Positions 8,993 to 17,406 of a stretch of DNA of 64,000 nucleotides are shown here, one piece after another. The position numbers and the translations under genes were made by a program. The notes under the pieces are model-generated. The model did no database searches. It was given only the letters and a program-made list of their open reading frames with translations, and was not told where the DNA came from. Position 1 is the stretch's first letter, and each line of letters begins with the position of its first letter. Location of the stretch: NCBI RefSeq assembly GCF_013488205.1, contig NZ_CP040908.1, positions 1,589,876-1,653,875 on the forward strand. Direction: 5' to 3'. This DNA is from Empedobacter falsenii. Its GTDB lineage: Bacteria; Bacteroidota; Bacteroidia; Flavobacteriales; Weeksellaceae.

Positions 8993-9835
8993 ATGGCTAA
9001 ATTAAAACGAAAAAATTATAAACTGAATTATATCGATTATGGTGATAAAATTGCTCAACCCGTTATTTTGATTCATGGTTGGCCGCTTAGTTTACAATCG
9101 TGGGAATATCAAATTGCAAAAATTGTCGAAGCTGGTTTTCGTTGTATAGCTTATGACCGAAAAGGTTTTGGAAAATCGTGTGCAACATGGGATCGTTATG
9201 ATTATGATGCATTGGCAGAAGATCTACACGTGTTGATTGATGATTTGCAGTTGAAAAATGTAGTGTTAGTAGGTTTTACGATGGGTGGAGGAGAAGTAGT
9301 TCGCTATATTGCGAATTACGGAAACAAAAATATTTCAAAAATTGCTTTAATTAGTTCAATTATTCCTCTAGTAAAACAAACTGATGATAATGAGTATGGC
9401 GTTCCGCAAAAGGATTTAGATCACATTATTCATCAACTTGAAACAAGTCGTTTGGAATTTTTAGAAGGTTTTCATAAAGGCTTTTACAATCATGGTTTGT
9501 TAAAAAAATCTGTAAGCAAAGAACAATTAGATTTTGATTTCTCTGTTTCTTCTCATGCTTCACCTATTGCAACTCTAAAAGCTGCACGCTCTTGGATGGA
9601 TACAGATTTTAGAACTGAATGTAAAATGATTGATGTGCCAACATTAATTATTCATGGAAAAGATGATCAAACTGTACCAATAAAAACAGCAGGAGATCAA
9701 GCTTCAAAATTGATTACGAATTCGACTTATATTGTTTATGAAGATGCTCCGCATGGCTTGAATATTACTCATAAAGAGCAGTTGAATATGGATTTGGTAG
9801 AATTTCTGTTGAATATAGAACACCAAAAAGATTAG
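8993..9835 (+). CDS. Alpha/beta hydrolase (chloroperoxidase-like) with Thr at the nucleophile position
   Basis: 280 residues with the full alpha/beta-hydrolase layout of the non-haem chloroperoxidase/arylesterase branch. It has the oxyanion HGWP (28-31), DRKGFGKS, the nucleophile elbow GFTMGGGE (94-101), the acid in HGKDDQTVP (Asp225) and the catalytic His254 in APHGLN. The elbow normally reads G-x-S-x-G; here codon 96 is ACG, Thr. All other family marks are intact, so this is a natural substitution or an altered catalytic type rather than decay. The gene is followed 3 bases later by a lipocalin gene, so the two are probably co-transcribed. The substrate is unknown. Confidence 0.88.
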   Translation: MAKLKRKNYKLNYIDYGDKIAQPVILIHGWPLSLQSWEYQIAKIVEAGFRCIAYDRKGFGKSCATWDRYDYDALAEDLHVLIDDLQLKNVVLVGFTMGGGEVVRYIANYGNKNISKIALISSIIPLVKQTDDNEYGVPQKDLDHIIHQLETSRLEFLEGFHKGFYNHGLLKKSVSKEQLDFDFSVSSHASPIATLKAARSWMDTDFRTECKMIDVPTLIIHGKDDQTVPIKTAGDQASKLITNSTYIVYEDAPHGLNITHKEQLNMDLVEFLLNIEHQKD

Positions 9836-9838
9836 AAT

Positions 9839-10390
9839 ATGAAAAATTCGAGTAAAAAGATAATCTCCGGAATAGCAATTGCTGGTTTAGGAGGAGTTTG
9901 TTATGCGTGGTTAAATTTTAGAAAAGTAAAAATACCATCTTATGTAACAGTTGTTGAAAATTTTGATGCACAACAATATATGGGAAAATGGTATGAAATA
10001 GCACGTTTCGACTTTAAGTTTGAAAAGAATTTGAATCAAGTTACAGCAACTTATTTTCTGAATAAAAAAGGAGTGATTGAAGTCCATAACCGTGGATTTG
10101 ATGACAAAGAGAATAAATGGAAAGAAGCACATGGAAAAGCAACTTTTAATGGAGAAGAAGGAAAAGGTGCGCTGAAAGTTTCATTTTTTGGACCATTTTA
10201 TTCAGGATATAATATTGTAATGATGGATCCGATTTATGAAACAGCTTTAGTTTTTGGAGAAAGTCATGATTATATGTGGATTTTATCTCGAAAGAAAACA
10301 ATCTCAGAAGAGGTAAAACAGAAGTATCTCAACTATGCAGAAGAAAAAGGTTATGATATTTCCCAATTAACGTGGACAAAGCAAGATTGA
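9839..10390 (+). CDS. Lipocalin family protein (Blc-like), membrane-anchored
   Basis: 183 residues. After a hydrophobic N-terminal segment (about 8-25) comes the lipocalin G-x-W signature in YMGKWYEIARF (G49, W51), then the barrel strands (VTATYFLNKKGVIEVHNRGFD, ALKVSFFGPFYSGYNIVMMD) and the final YMWILSRKK strand with the conserved Arg. Bacterial Blc-type lipocalins bind lipids such as lysophospholipids and help repair the envelope under stress. A Cys lies at the end of the N-terminal segment, but the preceding residues are a poor lipobox, so a plain anchor or signal is as likely as a lipoprotein. It is coupled to the hydrolase gene upstream. Confidence 0.88.
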   Translation: MKNSSKKIISGIAIAGLGGVCYAWLNFRKVKIPSYVTVVENFDAQQYMGKWYEIARFDFKFEKNLNQVTATYFLNKKGVIEVHNRGFDDKENKWKEAHGKATFNGEEGKGALKVSFFGPFYSGYNIVMMDPIYETALVFGESHDYMWILSRKKTISEEVKQKYLNYAEEKGYDISQLTWTKQD

Positions 10391-10407
10391 TGTGTGATTA
10401 ATTTCCT

Positions 10408-10454
10408 AATTAAAAACCCAATGATTTTTTAGTAAATTCAGTGGGTTTTTAATT
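10408..10454. terminator. Terminator between lipocalin and ferritin (convergent)
   Basis: 13-bp perfect stem AATTAAAAACCCA / TGGGTTTTTAATT with a 21-base loop. It serves either strand between the two convergent genes. Confidence 0.75.
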
Positions 10455-10482
10455 CTTTAGTTTTTATTATACAAAAAATAAA

Positions 10483-11034
10483 TTACTCAGTTAGAGGATT
10501 AATATTATCTGCAACAGGAAATTCCTGTCCTGTTTGACCAATAGTCTTATTAAAATCAAATTTTGCAGCATCAGACATATTAGCACCACCAGCTAATTTA
10601 GCTTTATCTAGCAAGTCTAAAGCTAATTTTTCTTCTTCACGTTGTTCCATTACTAACCATTGTAAAAAATTCCAAGTAGCCCAATCTTCCTCATCAATAC
10701 ACATTTTTACAATTTTGTAAATAGATTCTGTGTTTTCAATTTCTTGTTTCAAAACTGCTTCAAAACATTGTAAAACATTTTTTGGTTCAGGACCAGGTTT
10801 TTGTATGGCTTCAATTTTTACACTACCACCTCGTTCTTGTATATATTCTATAATTTTTGCCATATGAACACGTTCCTCTTGCGAATGTTTCATCATAAAA
10901 CTTTTAATACCATCTAATCGGTTATCATCTGCCCAACAAGCAAGCATCAAGTAAATTTGAGCAGAAAAAGCTTCAAGTGTAATTTGTTTATTTAAAGCAT
11001 TTTGTAAATTTTTTGAAATTCTAGTTGTATTCAT
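10483..11034 (-). CDS. ftnA: Ferritin (non-haem, FtnA-like)
   Basis: 183 residues forming a four-helix bundle. The ferroxidase ligands are in place by pattern: Glu21, Glu54 and His57 (SQEERVHM), Glu98 (KQEIE) and Gln131 (MEQREEE). The last 20 residues after the bundle are a polar tail. It stores iron as a mineral inside a 24-subunit shell and lowers Fenton chemistry, which fits the neighbouring catalase. Upstream of its start (to the right) lies a displaced copy of the mnmE 3' end with its terminator. I therefore infer that mnmE was once the direct upstream neighbour. Confidence 0.93.
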   Translation of the reverse strand: MNTTRISKNLQNALNKQITLEAFSAQIYLMLACWADDNRLDGIKSFMMKHSQEERVHMAKIIEYIQERGGSVKIEAIQKPGPEPKNVLQCFEAVLKQEIENTESIYKIVKMCIDEEDWATWNFLQWLVMEQREEEKLALDLLDKAKLAGGANMSDAAKFDFNKTIGQTGQEFPVADNINPLTE

Positions 11035-11145
11035 TTTTGTGATTATTTAGTTATGATATTTTAGATTGGAATTTTCAGACCAAACTATTAATTTAAATGT
11101 TAATACTTTCTAAAATATTGATATTTAGAGTAGATTTAAATTGAA

Positions 11146-11254
11146 TTAAGATGAAATCGCAAAACCAGAAAATGAAAAAGGTTCTCAATTTTTCAATTGA
11201 GAACCTTTTTCTATATAATATAATTTTTAATAAGTTTTATTTTCCAATGCAGAA
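11146..11254 (-). repeat. Displaced copy of mnmE 3' end plus terminator (att-like, left boundary)
   Basis: On the minus strand bases 11254-11237 read TTCTGCATTGGAAAATAA, encoding F-C-I-G-K-stop, exactly the last residues of MnmE encoded at 46792-46809. Downstream of the stop the similarity continues through an A-rich spacer and a GGTTCTCAA hairpin to an AAGATGAAATCG stretch, over about 106 bases. The three core differences fall at third codon positions and are all synonymous. I read this as the displaced original end of mnmE after insertion of an element. Confidence 0.8.
11174..11211 (-). terminator. Terminator of the displaced mnmE end
   Basis: Perfect 17-bp stem GAAAAAGGTTCTCAATT / AATTGAGAACCTTTTTC with a 4-base loop. 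Its counterpart stands directly behind the intact mnmE at 46731-46768. Confidence 0.85.
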
Positions 11255-11394
11255 AGTGTAAAAGCCTTTATTTATCAATAGTGTAGGGGAGTGTGGTGTA
11301 CTATTGGTGTACAAAAAGTATTAATATTTTAACGAAATATTAGCAATATCCGATAAAAGAATCAATCTTAATTATTACAATTTAATATTACTGA
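11255..11394. other. Left end of island, non-coding, with short direct repeats
   Basis: There is no gene in this stretch. Bases 11289-11312 contain two copies of GGTGTAC in a row (GTGGTGTACTATTGGTGTAC). Short direct repeats next to an att core are typical of integrase arm sites, but this is only a suggestion. Confidence 0.35.
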
Positions 11395-12015
11395 TTAAAT
11401 AATTCTTGATTTGTTTTGCTCTTTAATGATATTAATAATTTGTTTTTGAATCCAAACAGGAGCGTACTTTAATTGTTTATGAACTACTTCATTATTCAAT
11501 TGTTGCACGTTAGGTTGTATTTGAATTAAGAATTCATCTGTCACGTTTTTTTGACCTATTTCTTTAAAAGCCTGAACAATTAAGTGTAATAATTCATCTT
11601 TGATGGCAAAGCTTTTAGGAACTGTTTTTTTTAATTGAATGGTACGATTTCCTATTCTTATTTCGCGTTGTGATCCATCAGTTAGATATACAGCTTTTAA
11701 AGGAACCTGAGTTGCTAATCCTAATAAATATAAAGCCAAAACTCCTGAGGGAGAAATACGTGCCTTATCTCGTTGTGCGATTTGTTTCGCTATTTCTTCA
11801 GTTGTGGGATAAATAGTACCTAACAACGGATCTTTTTTAGGTTTAAGATAAATACCTTGAGCTAAACGCTCAACTAAACCTTCTTTTTCTAAACGAGAAA
11901 GTACTTTACGGATGTTATCTGAAGAGCCATATTTTGAGAAATCAGCTAAAAAAAATATTTTGCCAAAAGATGATTTTGAAATCTTTGTTTCTATTTGATT
12001 TTTAGCTGATTTCAT
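11395..12015 (-). CDS. AbiEi/DUF6088-like type IV antitoxin, orphan
   Basis: 206 residues. The N-terminal 70 form a winged helix typical of AbiEi-type antitoxins (RKVLSRLEKEGLVERLAQGIYLKPK). The C-terminal half has the family segment RISPSGVLALYLLGLATQVP and IRIGNRTIQLKK. Such proteins pair with an AbiEii/nucleotidyltransferase toxin and repress their own promoter. No toxin gene follows: downstream there is only 360 bases of non-coding DNA and the island boundary. It may be an orphan antitoxin, perhaps protective, or what remains of a lost pair. A decayed relative lies just upstream at 12087-12355. Confidence 0.75.
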   Translation of the reverse strand: MKSAKNQIETKISKSSFGKIFFLADFSKYGSSDNIRKVLSRLEKEGLVERLAQGIYLKPKKDPLLGTIYPTTEEIAKQIAQRDKARISPSGVLALYLLGLATQVPLKAVYLTDGSQREIRIGNRTIQLKKTVPKSFAIKDELLHLIVQAFKEIGQKNVTDEFLIQIQPNVQQLNNEVVHKQLKYAPVWIQKQIINIIKEQNKSRII

Positions 12016-12086
12016 TTTGTTTTTGGTTAATTTTATGTCACAAATTTAGTGAAAATTTGTGACAAAATTTAATTTTAAAAATGTAA

Positions 12087-12355
12087 TTATAGTAATTCTA
12101 TATCTTGTAATTTTCGCCCAAATTCATCATCTGCTGCTAGTTTGAAAAGATCATCTTGTAAACCTAGGGGTGTACTTTAATTGTTTTTTGAATGACTACA
12201 TTATTTAATTGTAGCACAGTAGAATGTATTAGATTTATTAATTCATCTTTCACGTTTTTTTGGCCTATTTCTTTAAAAATGCACTGTCTTTTAAAGTTTA
12301 TAAGTTTACAAATATAGCTTGGGTTAGCTTTTTCAAATCCATCTAACCTTCCCAT
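12087..12355 (-). pseudogene. Decayed relative of the AbiEi-like antitoxin (fragment)
   Basis: Reading leftward, residues FKEIGQKNVKDELI...LQLNNVVIQK closely repeat FKEIGQKNVTDEFL...VQQLNNEVVHKQ of the intact gene at 11395-12015. The frame stops early at 12164, and another frame continues as TPLGLQDDLFKLAADDEFGRK to a stop at 12087. The first 25 residues (MGRLDGFEKANPSYICKLIN) do not match the intact copy. I interpret this as a frameshifted and rearranged duplicate. The intact gene is not needed to read it, and it is unlikely to be functional. Confidence 0.6.
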
Positions 12356-12385
12356 TATTTAGTTCTGTTTTCAAATTAAGATTTA

Positions 12386-12530
12386 TTAAGTGCATTTTAT
12401 TACACTATTTATTGATTCTTACATATCAAACCTAAAATATTCTTCTAAAAGTGCAATTCATTGCACTTTTCTTGTTTAATATAAGATTTATATCTAAATT
12501 TACAATAAAAGTGCAATATATGACACTATT
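12386..12530. promoter_or_regulatory. Three HipB-type operators spaced about 60 bp
   Basis: The best site is AAAAGTGCAA-TTCA-TTGCACTTTT (12447-12470), a perfect 10-bp inverted repeat with a 4-base centre. Weaker copies lie at 12386-12409 (TTAAGTGCAT...) and 12507-12530 (AAAAGTGCAA...). The third overlaps the hipB start codon. Site starts differ by 61 and 60 bases, near six helical turns, so dimers would bind on one face and could bend or loop the promoter. Autorepression by HipB is inferred. Confidence 0.75.
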
Positions 12531-12729
12531 AATAATCGAACAGATAAAAGAACGTCGTAAAGTTTTAGATATTACACAAGAATCATTAGCTGATATTTCG
12601 GGTGTGGGTTTACGAACATTAAAACAATTTGAAAGTGGTAAAGGTAATCCCACCTTAGAAACATTGCAAAAATTATGTGATGCGTTAGGATTAGAGATGA
12701 AATTAGAAGTTAAAACGATTGAATCATGA
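12520..12729 (+). CDS. hipB: HipB-like antitoxin / repressor
   Basis: 69 residues from the ATG at 12520. An upstream extension of the frame is possible but would run through the operators. It is a compact XRE-type helix-turn-helix: TQESLADISGVGLRTLKQFESGKGNPTLETLQKLCDALG. In HipBST systems HipB binds the operator and joins the complex. Its stop overlaps the start of the next gene by 4 bases (ATGA), showing translational coupling. The start codon lies inside the third operator, so repression would also block initiation. Confidence 0.85.
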   Translation: MTLLIIEQIKERRKVLDITQESLADISGVGLRTLKQFESGKGNPTLETLQKLCDALGLEMKLEVKTIES

Positions 12730-13046
12730 GAATTGCACATGTTTTATATAAAGGAGAAAGGGCAGGAGTTCTAACGCAATTGGATAATGGTCGCTTTCAT
12801 TTTAAATACAATGAGAATTGGCTATCAGATGAATCTAAACCATCAGTCAGTTTAACATTGCCTAAAAATCAAATTGAATTCGAATCAGAATCATTATTTC
12901 CTTTTTTCTATCATCTATTACCTGAAGGTGTAAATAAACGAATGATTTGTAAAACATATAAGATTGATGAAGATGATGCTTTTGGAATATTATTACAAGC
13001 ATCTAAAATAGATACAATTGGTGCAGTAACAATAGAAAGAGTGTAA
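12726..13046 (+). CDS. hipS: HipS-like small subunit (HipA N-subdomain)
   Basis: 106 residues equal to the N-terminal subdomain of HipA (couple_hipA): GERAGVLTQL..GRFHFKYNENWL, PSVSLTLP, and the LFPFFYHLLPEG helix. In the HipBST type this piece is a separate protein and acts as the antitoxin against the kinase. The gene starts in the 4-base overlap with hipB and ends 1 base before the kinase start. Domain ends are clean, so this is a natural split and not a frameshift of hipA. Confidence 0.85.
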   Translation: MRIAHVLYKGERAGVLTQLDNGRFHFKYNENWLSDESKPSVSLTLPKNQIEFESESLFPFFYHLLPEGVNKRMICKTYKIDEDDAFGILLQASKIDTIGAVTIERV

Positions 13047-13047
13047 A

Positions 13048-14028
13048 ATGAAATTAGAATTAATTAATTGTCCCGGTTCTTTAAAAGAAAATTTTAATAC
13101 ATATAGTCCAAGTGTATTAAAGAAGTTGTTTAATGGAAAAAAAGTGAATCCAATTTTAAATTATACTTCGCCAACTGATCGTAAGGATAAAAGTAGTTTT
13201 AACCAAAATCAAACACATATTTCTATTTCAGGATTTCAAGAGAAATATTCTTTAATTCTTGATGGAAAAGAACTAAGATTAACCAATGAAAACGAAAGTG
13301 GTCAATATATTTTAAAACCAATTTCTGATTTACCAAAATATAGTGAATTTGCACCAGCAAATGAACATTTGACGATGCAAATCGCTAAACAAATTTTTAA
13401 AATTGAAACAGCAGAAAATGCGTTAGTATTTTTTGAAGATGGAAGTCCTGCATACCTTACGAAGCGTTTTGATTATGATGGATATGGAAATAAATTAGCC
13501 GCAGAAGATTTTGCATCACTATTAGGAAAATCACCAGCAACAGATGGAGAACAATATAAGTATGAAGGGAATTATCTGGAGTTATTTGAAGCATTGAAAA
13601 AATATGTTCCTGCATGGAAAGTAGAAGCGCCTAAGCTATATACATTAATCGTATTCAATTATCTGTTTTCCAATGGAGATGCTCATTTAAAGAATTTTTC
13701 ATTAATAGAAACTCAACAAGGCGATTTTAAATTAAGTCCAGCTTATGATTTATTAAATACTAAAATTCATATTGACGATTCAGATTTTGCATTAAAAGAG
13801 GGATTATTACCTAAATCAATTTCAAAAGGAAAAATAATAGACCAATTATTTTTGTTAGGTGAGAATGCAGAAATGACAGAAAAATCAATCATAAAAGTCA
13901 TTCAAAATCTATCTTCTAAGGAAGATCAAGTGGTAGATTTAATTGGTAAATCGTATTTATCAGAAAAATTAAAACGTAATTATTTACAAAATTATCAACG
14001 TCGATTGAAGAAATTAAAAAATGATTAA
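13048..14028 (+). CDS. hipT: HipT-like serine/threonine kinase toxin
   Basis: 326 residues, a HipA-type kinase without the N-subdomain. The Gly-rich loop reads HISISGFQEK, with serines 59 and 61 corresponding to the S-I-S autophosphorylation motif described for HipT. The catalytic Asp211 is in NGDAHLKNFSL and the metal-binding Asp234 in PAYDLLN. HipA/HipT kinases phosphorylate aminoacyl-tRNA synthetases (GltX for HipA, TrpS for HipT), stopping translation. The target here is not known. It forms an operon with hipB and hipS and ends in a hairpin. Confidence 0.87.
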   Translation: MKLELINCPGSLKENFNTYSPSVLKKLFNGKKVNPILNYTSPTDRKDKSSFNQNQTHISISGFQEKYSLILDGKELRLTNENESGQYILKPISDLPKYSEFAPANEHLTMQIAKQIFKIETAENALVFFEDGSPAYLTKRFDYDGYGNKLAAEDFASLLGKSPATDGEQYKYEGNYLELFEALKKYVPAWKVEAPKLYTLIVFNYLFSNGDAHLKNFSLIETQQGDFKLSPAYDLLNTKIHIDDSDFALKEGLLPKSISKGKIIDQLFLLGENAEMTEKSIIKVIQNLSSKEDQVVDLIGKSYLSEKLKRNYLQNYQRRLKKLKND

Positions 14029-14044
14029 CTTCAAATACAAATGC

Positions 14045-14092
14045 CCGTTATTTCATACATTTTAATATGTTTTGTGTGAAATAACGGACGTT
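14045..14092 (+). terminator. Terminator after hipBST
   Basis: 11-bp stem CCGTTATTTCA / TGAAATAACGG with a 21-base loop, followed by ACGTTTT. It is placed 16 bases after the kinase stop. Confidence 0.65.
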
Positions 14093-14206
14093 TTAAGTGT
14101 GATAGCTATAACTTCACTTGATAATTATTTTTACCCCTTAACAGTTAGATGAAGTATTGATTAATTCAAATTTATAACTCATAAATTTAAATTATCTTAT
14201 AATAAT

Positions 14207-17200
14207 CTAATTTCTCAATATCATATTAATATAATTATTAGCGTCATCATATTGAAAGTAAACATGATTCTTATGAAAAACTTCTTTTGGTATTTGATTA
14301 CCCCAGCCAACATCAAAATGGCTTGTATTTGAAACTATATAAGAATCTAATTCTATTCCTGCATCTTCTACTTGTGGTTGAATCTTATCTTTTAAGACTT
14401 TAAAAAATTGAATCTTCGGATCATTAATACCTTTAGAATTTCGTATACCTTTAGGATCGATGAACTTGATAACTTGTTTTTCACCTTCTACAATCCACAA
14501 AATAAAATCAGGATAGAAATTGTTTCCATCTGTGAAGAAACCTAATCCTTTTTTACTTTGATTTCTTAATACGTGAATTTCTTTGCCTTCTAAATGATTA
14601 GGATTAGTTCCTATGTATGAGATTAAATCGTCTAAGAATTGTTTTTCAGAAGCATCTAAAGGAATTGGGCTTACTTGTAATTTTTCTTTATAGCCTTTAC
14701 CTACATAAACTAAAGGTTTATATAAGTGTAATAAATTATCAAAAGCAGACACCTCAGTTCCTATTTGAATAGTATCAAAAGCAGGATCCATCACTTCCGA
14801 TTTTAGTTTTTCAACTTTTGATTGATACTCTTCAATTTCTTCTTCCGTATTTAATCTAAAATCGTATTCTAAAACGAAATTATCACCCGCACCACTTAAT
14901 TGAATCGCTTCTACGTGGTCTGAATTGAATTCATTCTTATAGAACAAATAAAACTGCTCTATGTATTTCTTTAGTAAGGTAATGGCTAATTCTTGCCAAA
15001 TCTGTACATTACTAAATTGCTTAAATTCCAATTTATGCACTGGTATCAAAAGATTATACCAAGAAACTTCATTTAAGATGGCTTGTAGTTGATCTAATTC
15101 AATTTTAAGGTTATGATATCCTTTATCCGCTTTAAAATTCTGTATTGCCAAGTAAATAGCATTCCAATTTAAAAATGAAATATGCTTAGAGCTTAAAAAG
15201 CTACAGTTTTTGTTTACTGCATTTCCGAAACTTTTCTTCTCTAATACATCAATTTTTGGATACCAATCTAACTCTACTATTTTCCCATCAAAAATGGATG
15301 CATTGTACACTAACGGCACAAGAATCTTCTGTTTAAAGTTTTCAGAATCTTTAACAGCAATTAATTTTAATCTATTTTGTTGTACAATTTCTTTCTGAAT
15401 CGTTGGTACTTTTATCGTTATCCAAGCTGAATCGTTCGTTGGTAAACCTTCTTCTTCTAAGAACTCTTTGAATTTCTCCATATAGTCGGCTTTTACACCG
15501 AAAATCTGAAGTGTTTCTAAATGTCTTAGGTATTTTTTCAGTGCTTTGATATTATCAGGCTTTTGATAATCATCCAAACCCGTTGAACGCTTTAATGAGA
15601 AGTTATACCCTTTTAAACGAACACCACGACCAAATAACTGAATAATTTGAGAACCTTCGCTTTTTCCTACGTTCATTAAACCCATTGACGATACACGCCA
15701 AGATGACCAACCTTCAGAGAACTTTTTAGAACCAATCAATAAATTGATGGATGAAGTATCTTCGTTAATCTTTTTGAATAAAGAATCAGAGAAATCACGT
15801 TCTGTACCCAACACATTATTAGCAACCGCTAATTCATATAATTTTTTCTCATCACCTACATTGATAACGCCAAAATAGTCGTTATCACCTACACGAAGCC
15901 CTAATTCACCATCAGCACCTTTCAGATTATCTACATACAGATTAGCACCAATTGTGGTGTTATTGAACACCAATTCATTGATTAAATTGAAGATGGTTGT
16001 TGCATCTAGATTTTGCTCTTGGATGTAGGTAAATGATGTTTCAAAAATAGAATACCCATTTTTGTCTACCAATCCTGCTTTATCAGTGATAACTGCATCA
16101 ATATTCTGAATAGAAACCGTTGGATTCTTTAAGAATTCGGTTAGGAAATAAATAATTTCCAAGACATCCGAAACGTCTTTACCACCTTCTTTACGAACTG
16201 CATTAACTTTTCCACCTACAAAAATCCATAAAGGCTTATGCAATAAAAAATCCCTCAAAGAAGTTTTCTGCTCCTTAAAAATTAATTGTTGTTGGAAAAA
16301 GGAAACTAAATTCGCTGTTAAATATAATTGCTGATAAGCGGTATTATCTTCTTTTAAATTTAAAATACGATAATCTTTACCATACCCATCTTCATAAAAA
16401 TATTTGTACGAATAATCGAATAAAATACTTTTAGCGTATTCTTGTGTAAATTCTGTTTTTTTTGCTCCTGAAGCAGCATTAATTGCTTGTCCAAATGTTG
16501 CTGAGTATTCAAAAGCAAAACCTGTTAAACTCAATTGATCTCTGAATCGTTTCCACGAATCACCAGACATTCCTCCGTGACCTTCATCAATCAAAACTAA
16601 GTTGTTGGTTTCAAAACTTTCTACTGCAACTGTTTTATCACCACTGTTTTCTGCTAATTTCGTAATCTCTAAGATTTCTACTTGCTTACCTGAAAACATT
16701 CCTGAATCGTTCTTAGAGAAGTTATTCGCTCTAATATCAGAAAGCTTAAATTCCGCTAAATGTTGCTTGGTTAATCCTTCATTTGGCGTAATTAACAATA
16801 CTTTGTTTTGGTGGCCTCGGTTGTATTGGTTGGCATAATGCAAATATTGCTTGATGTTGATGTGCATCAACAAAGTTTTACCCGAACCAGTCGCATTCCA
16901 AAATGCTAATTTATTTAGGTTTTCTAAAGTAAAAGGCTGTGCAATAAAAATATCTTTGCTTTTTTTCTTCCCTGCATTGGCTTGGGCTTGTTTCAGGTTG
17001 AATTCTTTGACAAATTCATTGACATCTGCCAATAATTTGACTTTATTACTGAAATACTTATCCAAGTAGACTTCTGTGAACAATAAAGAAAGATATTGGA
17101 AATACTTCCAAGTGATTAATTCCTCTCGTTTTTCAGAAATCCTTTTGGTGTAACGAACAATATTTTCGTCATAAGTTTGCAACATCGTAGCGGTCATCTG

Positions 17201-17401
17201 TTCTGAATTGTACATATGCGCCATTAAGGCTTGCAAATATTTTGTATTACCTTCTTCGGTATAGCCTTCGTTAGAAGAAAGCTTTAATTCTGTAAAGATT
17301 TCAACGCCTTTTTTTCCGATGATTTTTTTGCCAATGCTATCAATTCCGAAAAGCGATAGCATATACTTATTGAGTACAAGCTTGTCGTGAAAGTTTGCCA
17401 T
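14207..17401 (-). CDS. Type III-like restriction helicase-nuclease (Res)
   Basis: 1064 residues. The superfamily-2 helicase core begins with Walker A in ATGSGKTLLMH (about residue 180) and a Walker B of DEGH type (LIDEGHGG, about 272). The second RecA domain holds a GRGVRLKG motif with an Arg finger. Near the C-terminus, YPDFILWI (Asp965) and KFIDPKG (Asp982, Lys984) form a PD-(D/E)xK nuclease pattern like type III Res subunits. It is the last gene of a seven-gene leftward operon and starts 5 bases after the SecB-like gene. It should translocate on and cut DNA lacking the methylation laid down by the partner methyltransferase; this is inferred. Confidence 0.85.
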   Translation of the reverse strand: MANFHDKLVLNKYMLSLFGIDSIGKKIIGKKGVEIFTELKLSSNEGYTEEGNTKYLQALMAHMYNSEQMTATMLQTYDENIVRYTKRISEKREELITWKYFQYLSLLFTEVYLDKYFSNKVKLLADVNEFVKEFNLKQAQANAGKKKSKDIFIAQPFTLENLNKLAFWNATGSGKTLLMHINIKQYLHYANQYNRGHQNKVLLITPNEGLTKQHLAEFKLSDIRANNFSKNDSGMFSGKQVEILEITKLAENSGDKTVAVESFETNNLVLIDEGHGGMSGDSWKRFRDQLSLTGFAFEYSATFGQAINAASGAKKTEFTQEYAKSILFDYSYKYFYEDGYGKDYRILNLKEDNTAYQQLYLTANLVSFFQQQLIFKEQKTSLRDFLLHKPLWIFVGGKVNAVRKEGGKDVSDVLEIIYFLTEFLKNPTVSIQNIDAVITDKAGLVDKNGYSIFETSFTYIQEQNLDATTIFNLINELVFNNTTIGANLYVDNLKGADGELGLRVGDNDYFGVINVGDEKKLYELAVANNVLGTERDFSDSLFKKINEDTSSINLLIGSKKFSEGWSSWRVSSMGLMNVGKSEGSQIIQLFGRGVRLKGYNFSLKRSTGLDDYQKPDNIKALKKYLRHLETLQIFGVKADYMEKFKEFLEEEGLPTNDSAWITIKVPTIQKEIVQQNRLKLIAVKDSENFKQKILVPLVYNASIFDGKIVELDWYPKIDVLEKKSFGNAVNKNCSFLSSKHISFLNWNAIYLAIQNFKADKGYHNLKIELDQLQAILNEVSWYNLLIPVHKLEFKQFSNVQIWQELAITLLKKYIEQFYLFYKNEFNSDHVEAIQLSGAGDNFVLEYDFRLNTEEEIEEYQSKVEKLKSEVMDPAFDTIQIGTEVSAFDNLLHLYKPLVYVGKGYKEKLQVSPIPLDASEKQFLDDLISYIGTNPNHLEGKEIHVLRNQSKKGLGFFTDGNNFYPDFILWIVEGEKQVIKFIDPKGIRNSKGINDPKIQFFKVLKDKIQPQVEDAGIELDSYIVSNTSHFDVGWGNQIPKEVFHKNHVYFQYDDANNYINMILRN

Positions 17402-17406
17402 ATTGG

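Noticed and set aside
12726-14028. hipA broken by a frameshift
   Set aside because: Both parts end at natural domain limits, start codons are well placed, and the S-I-S loop and gene order fit the three-gene HipBST type.
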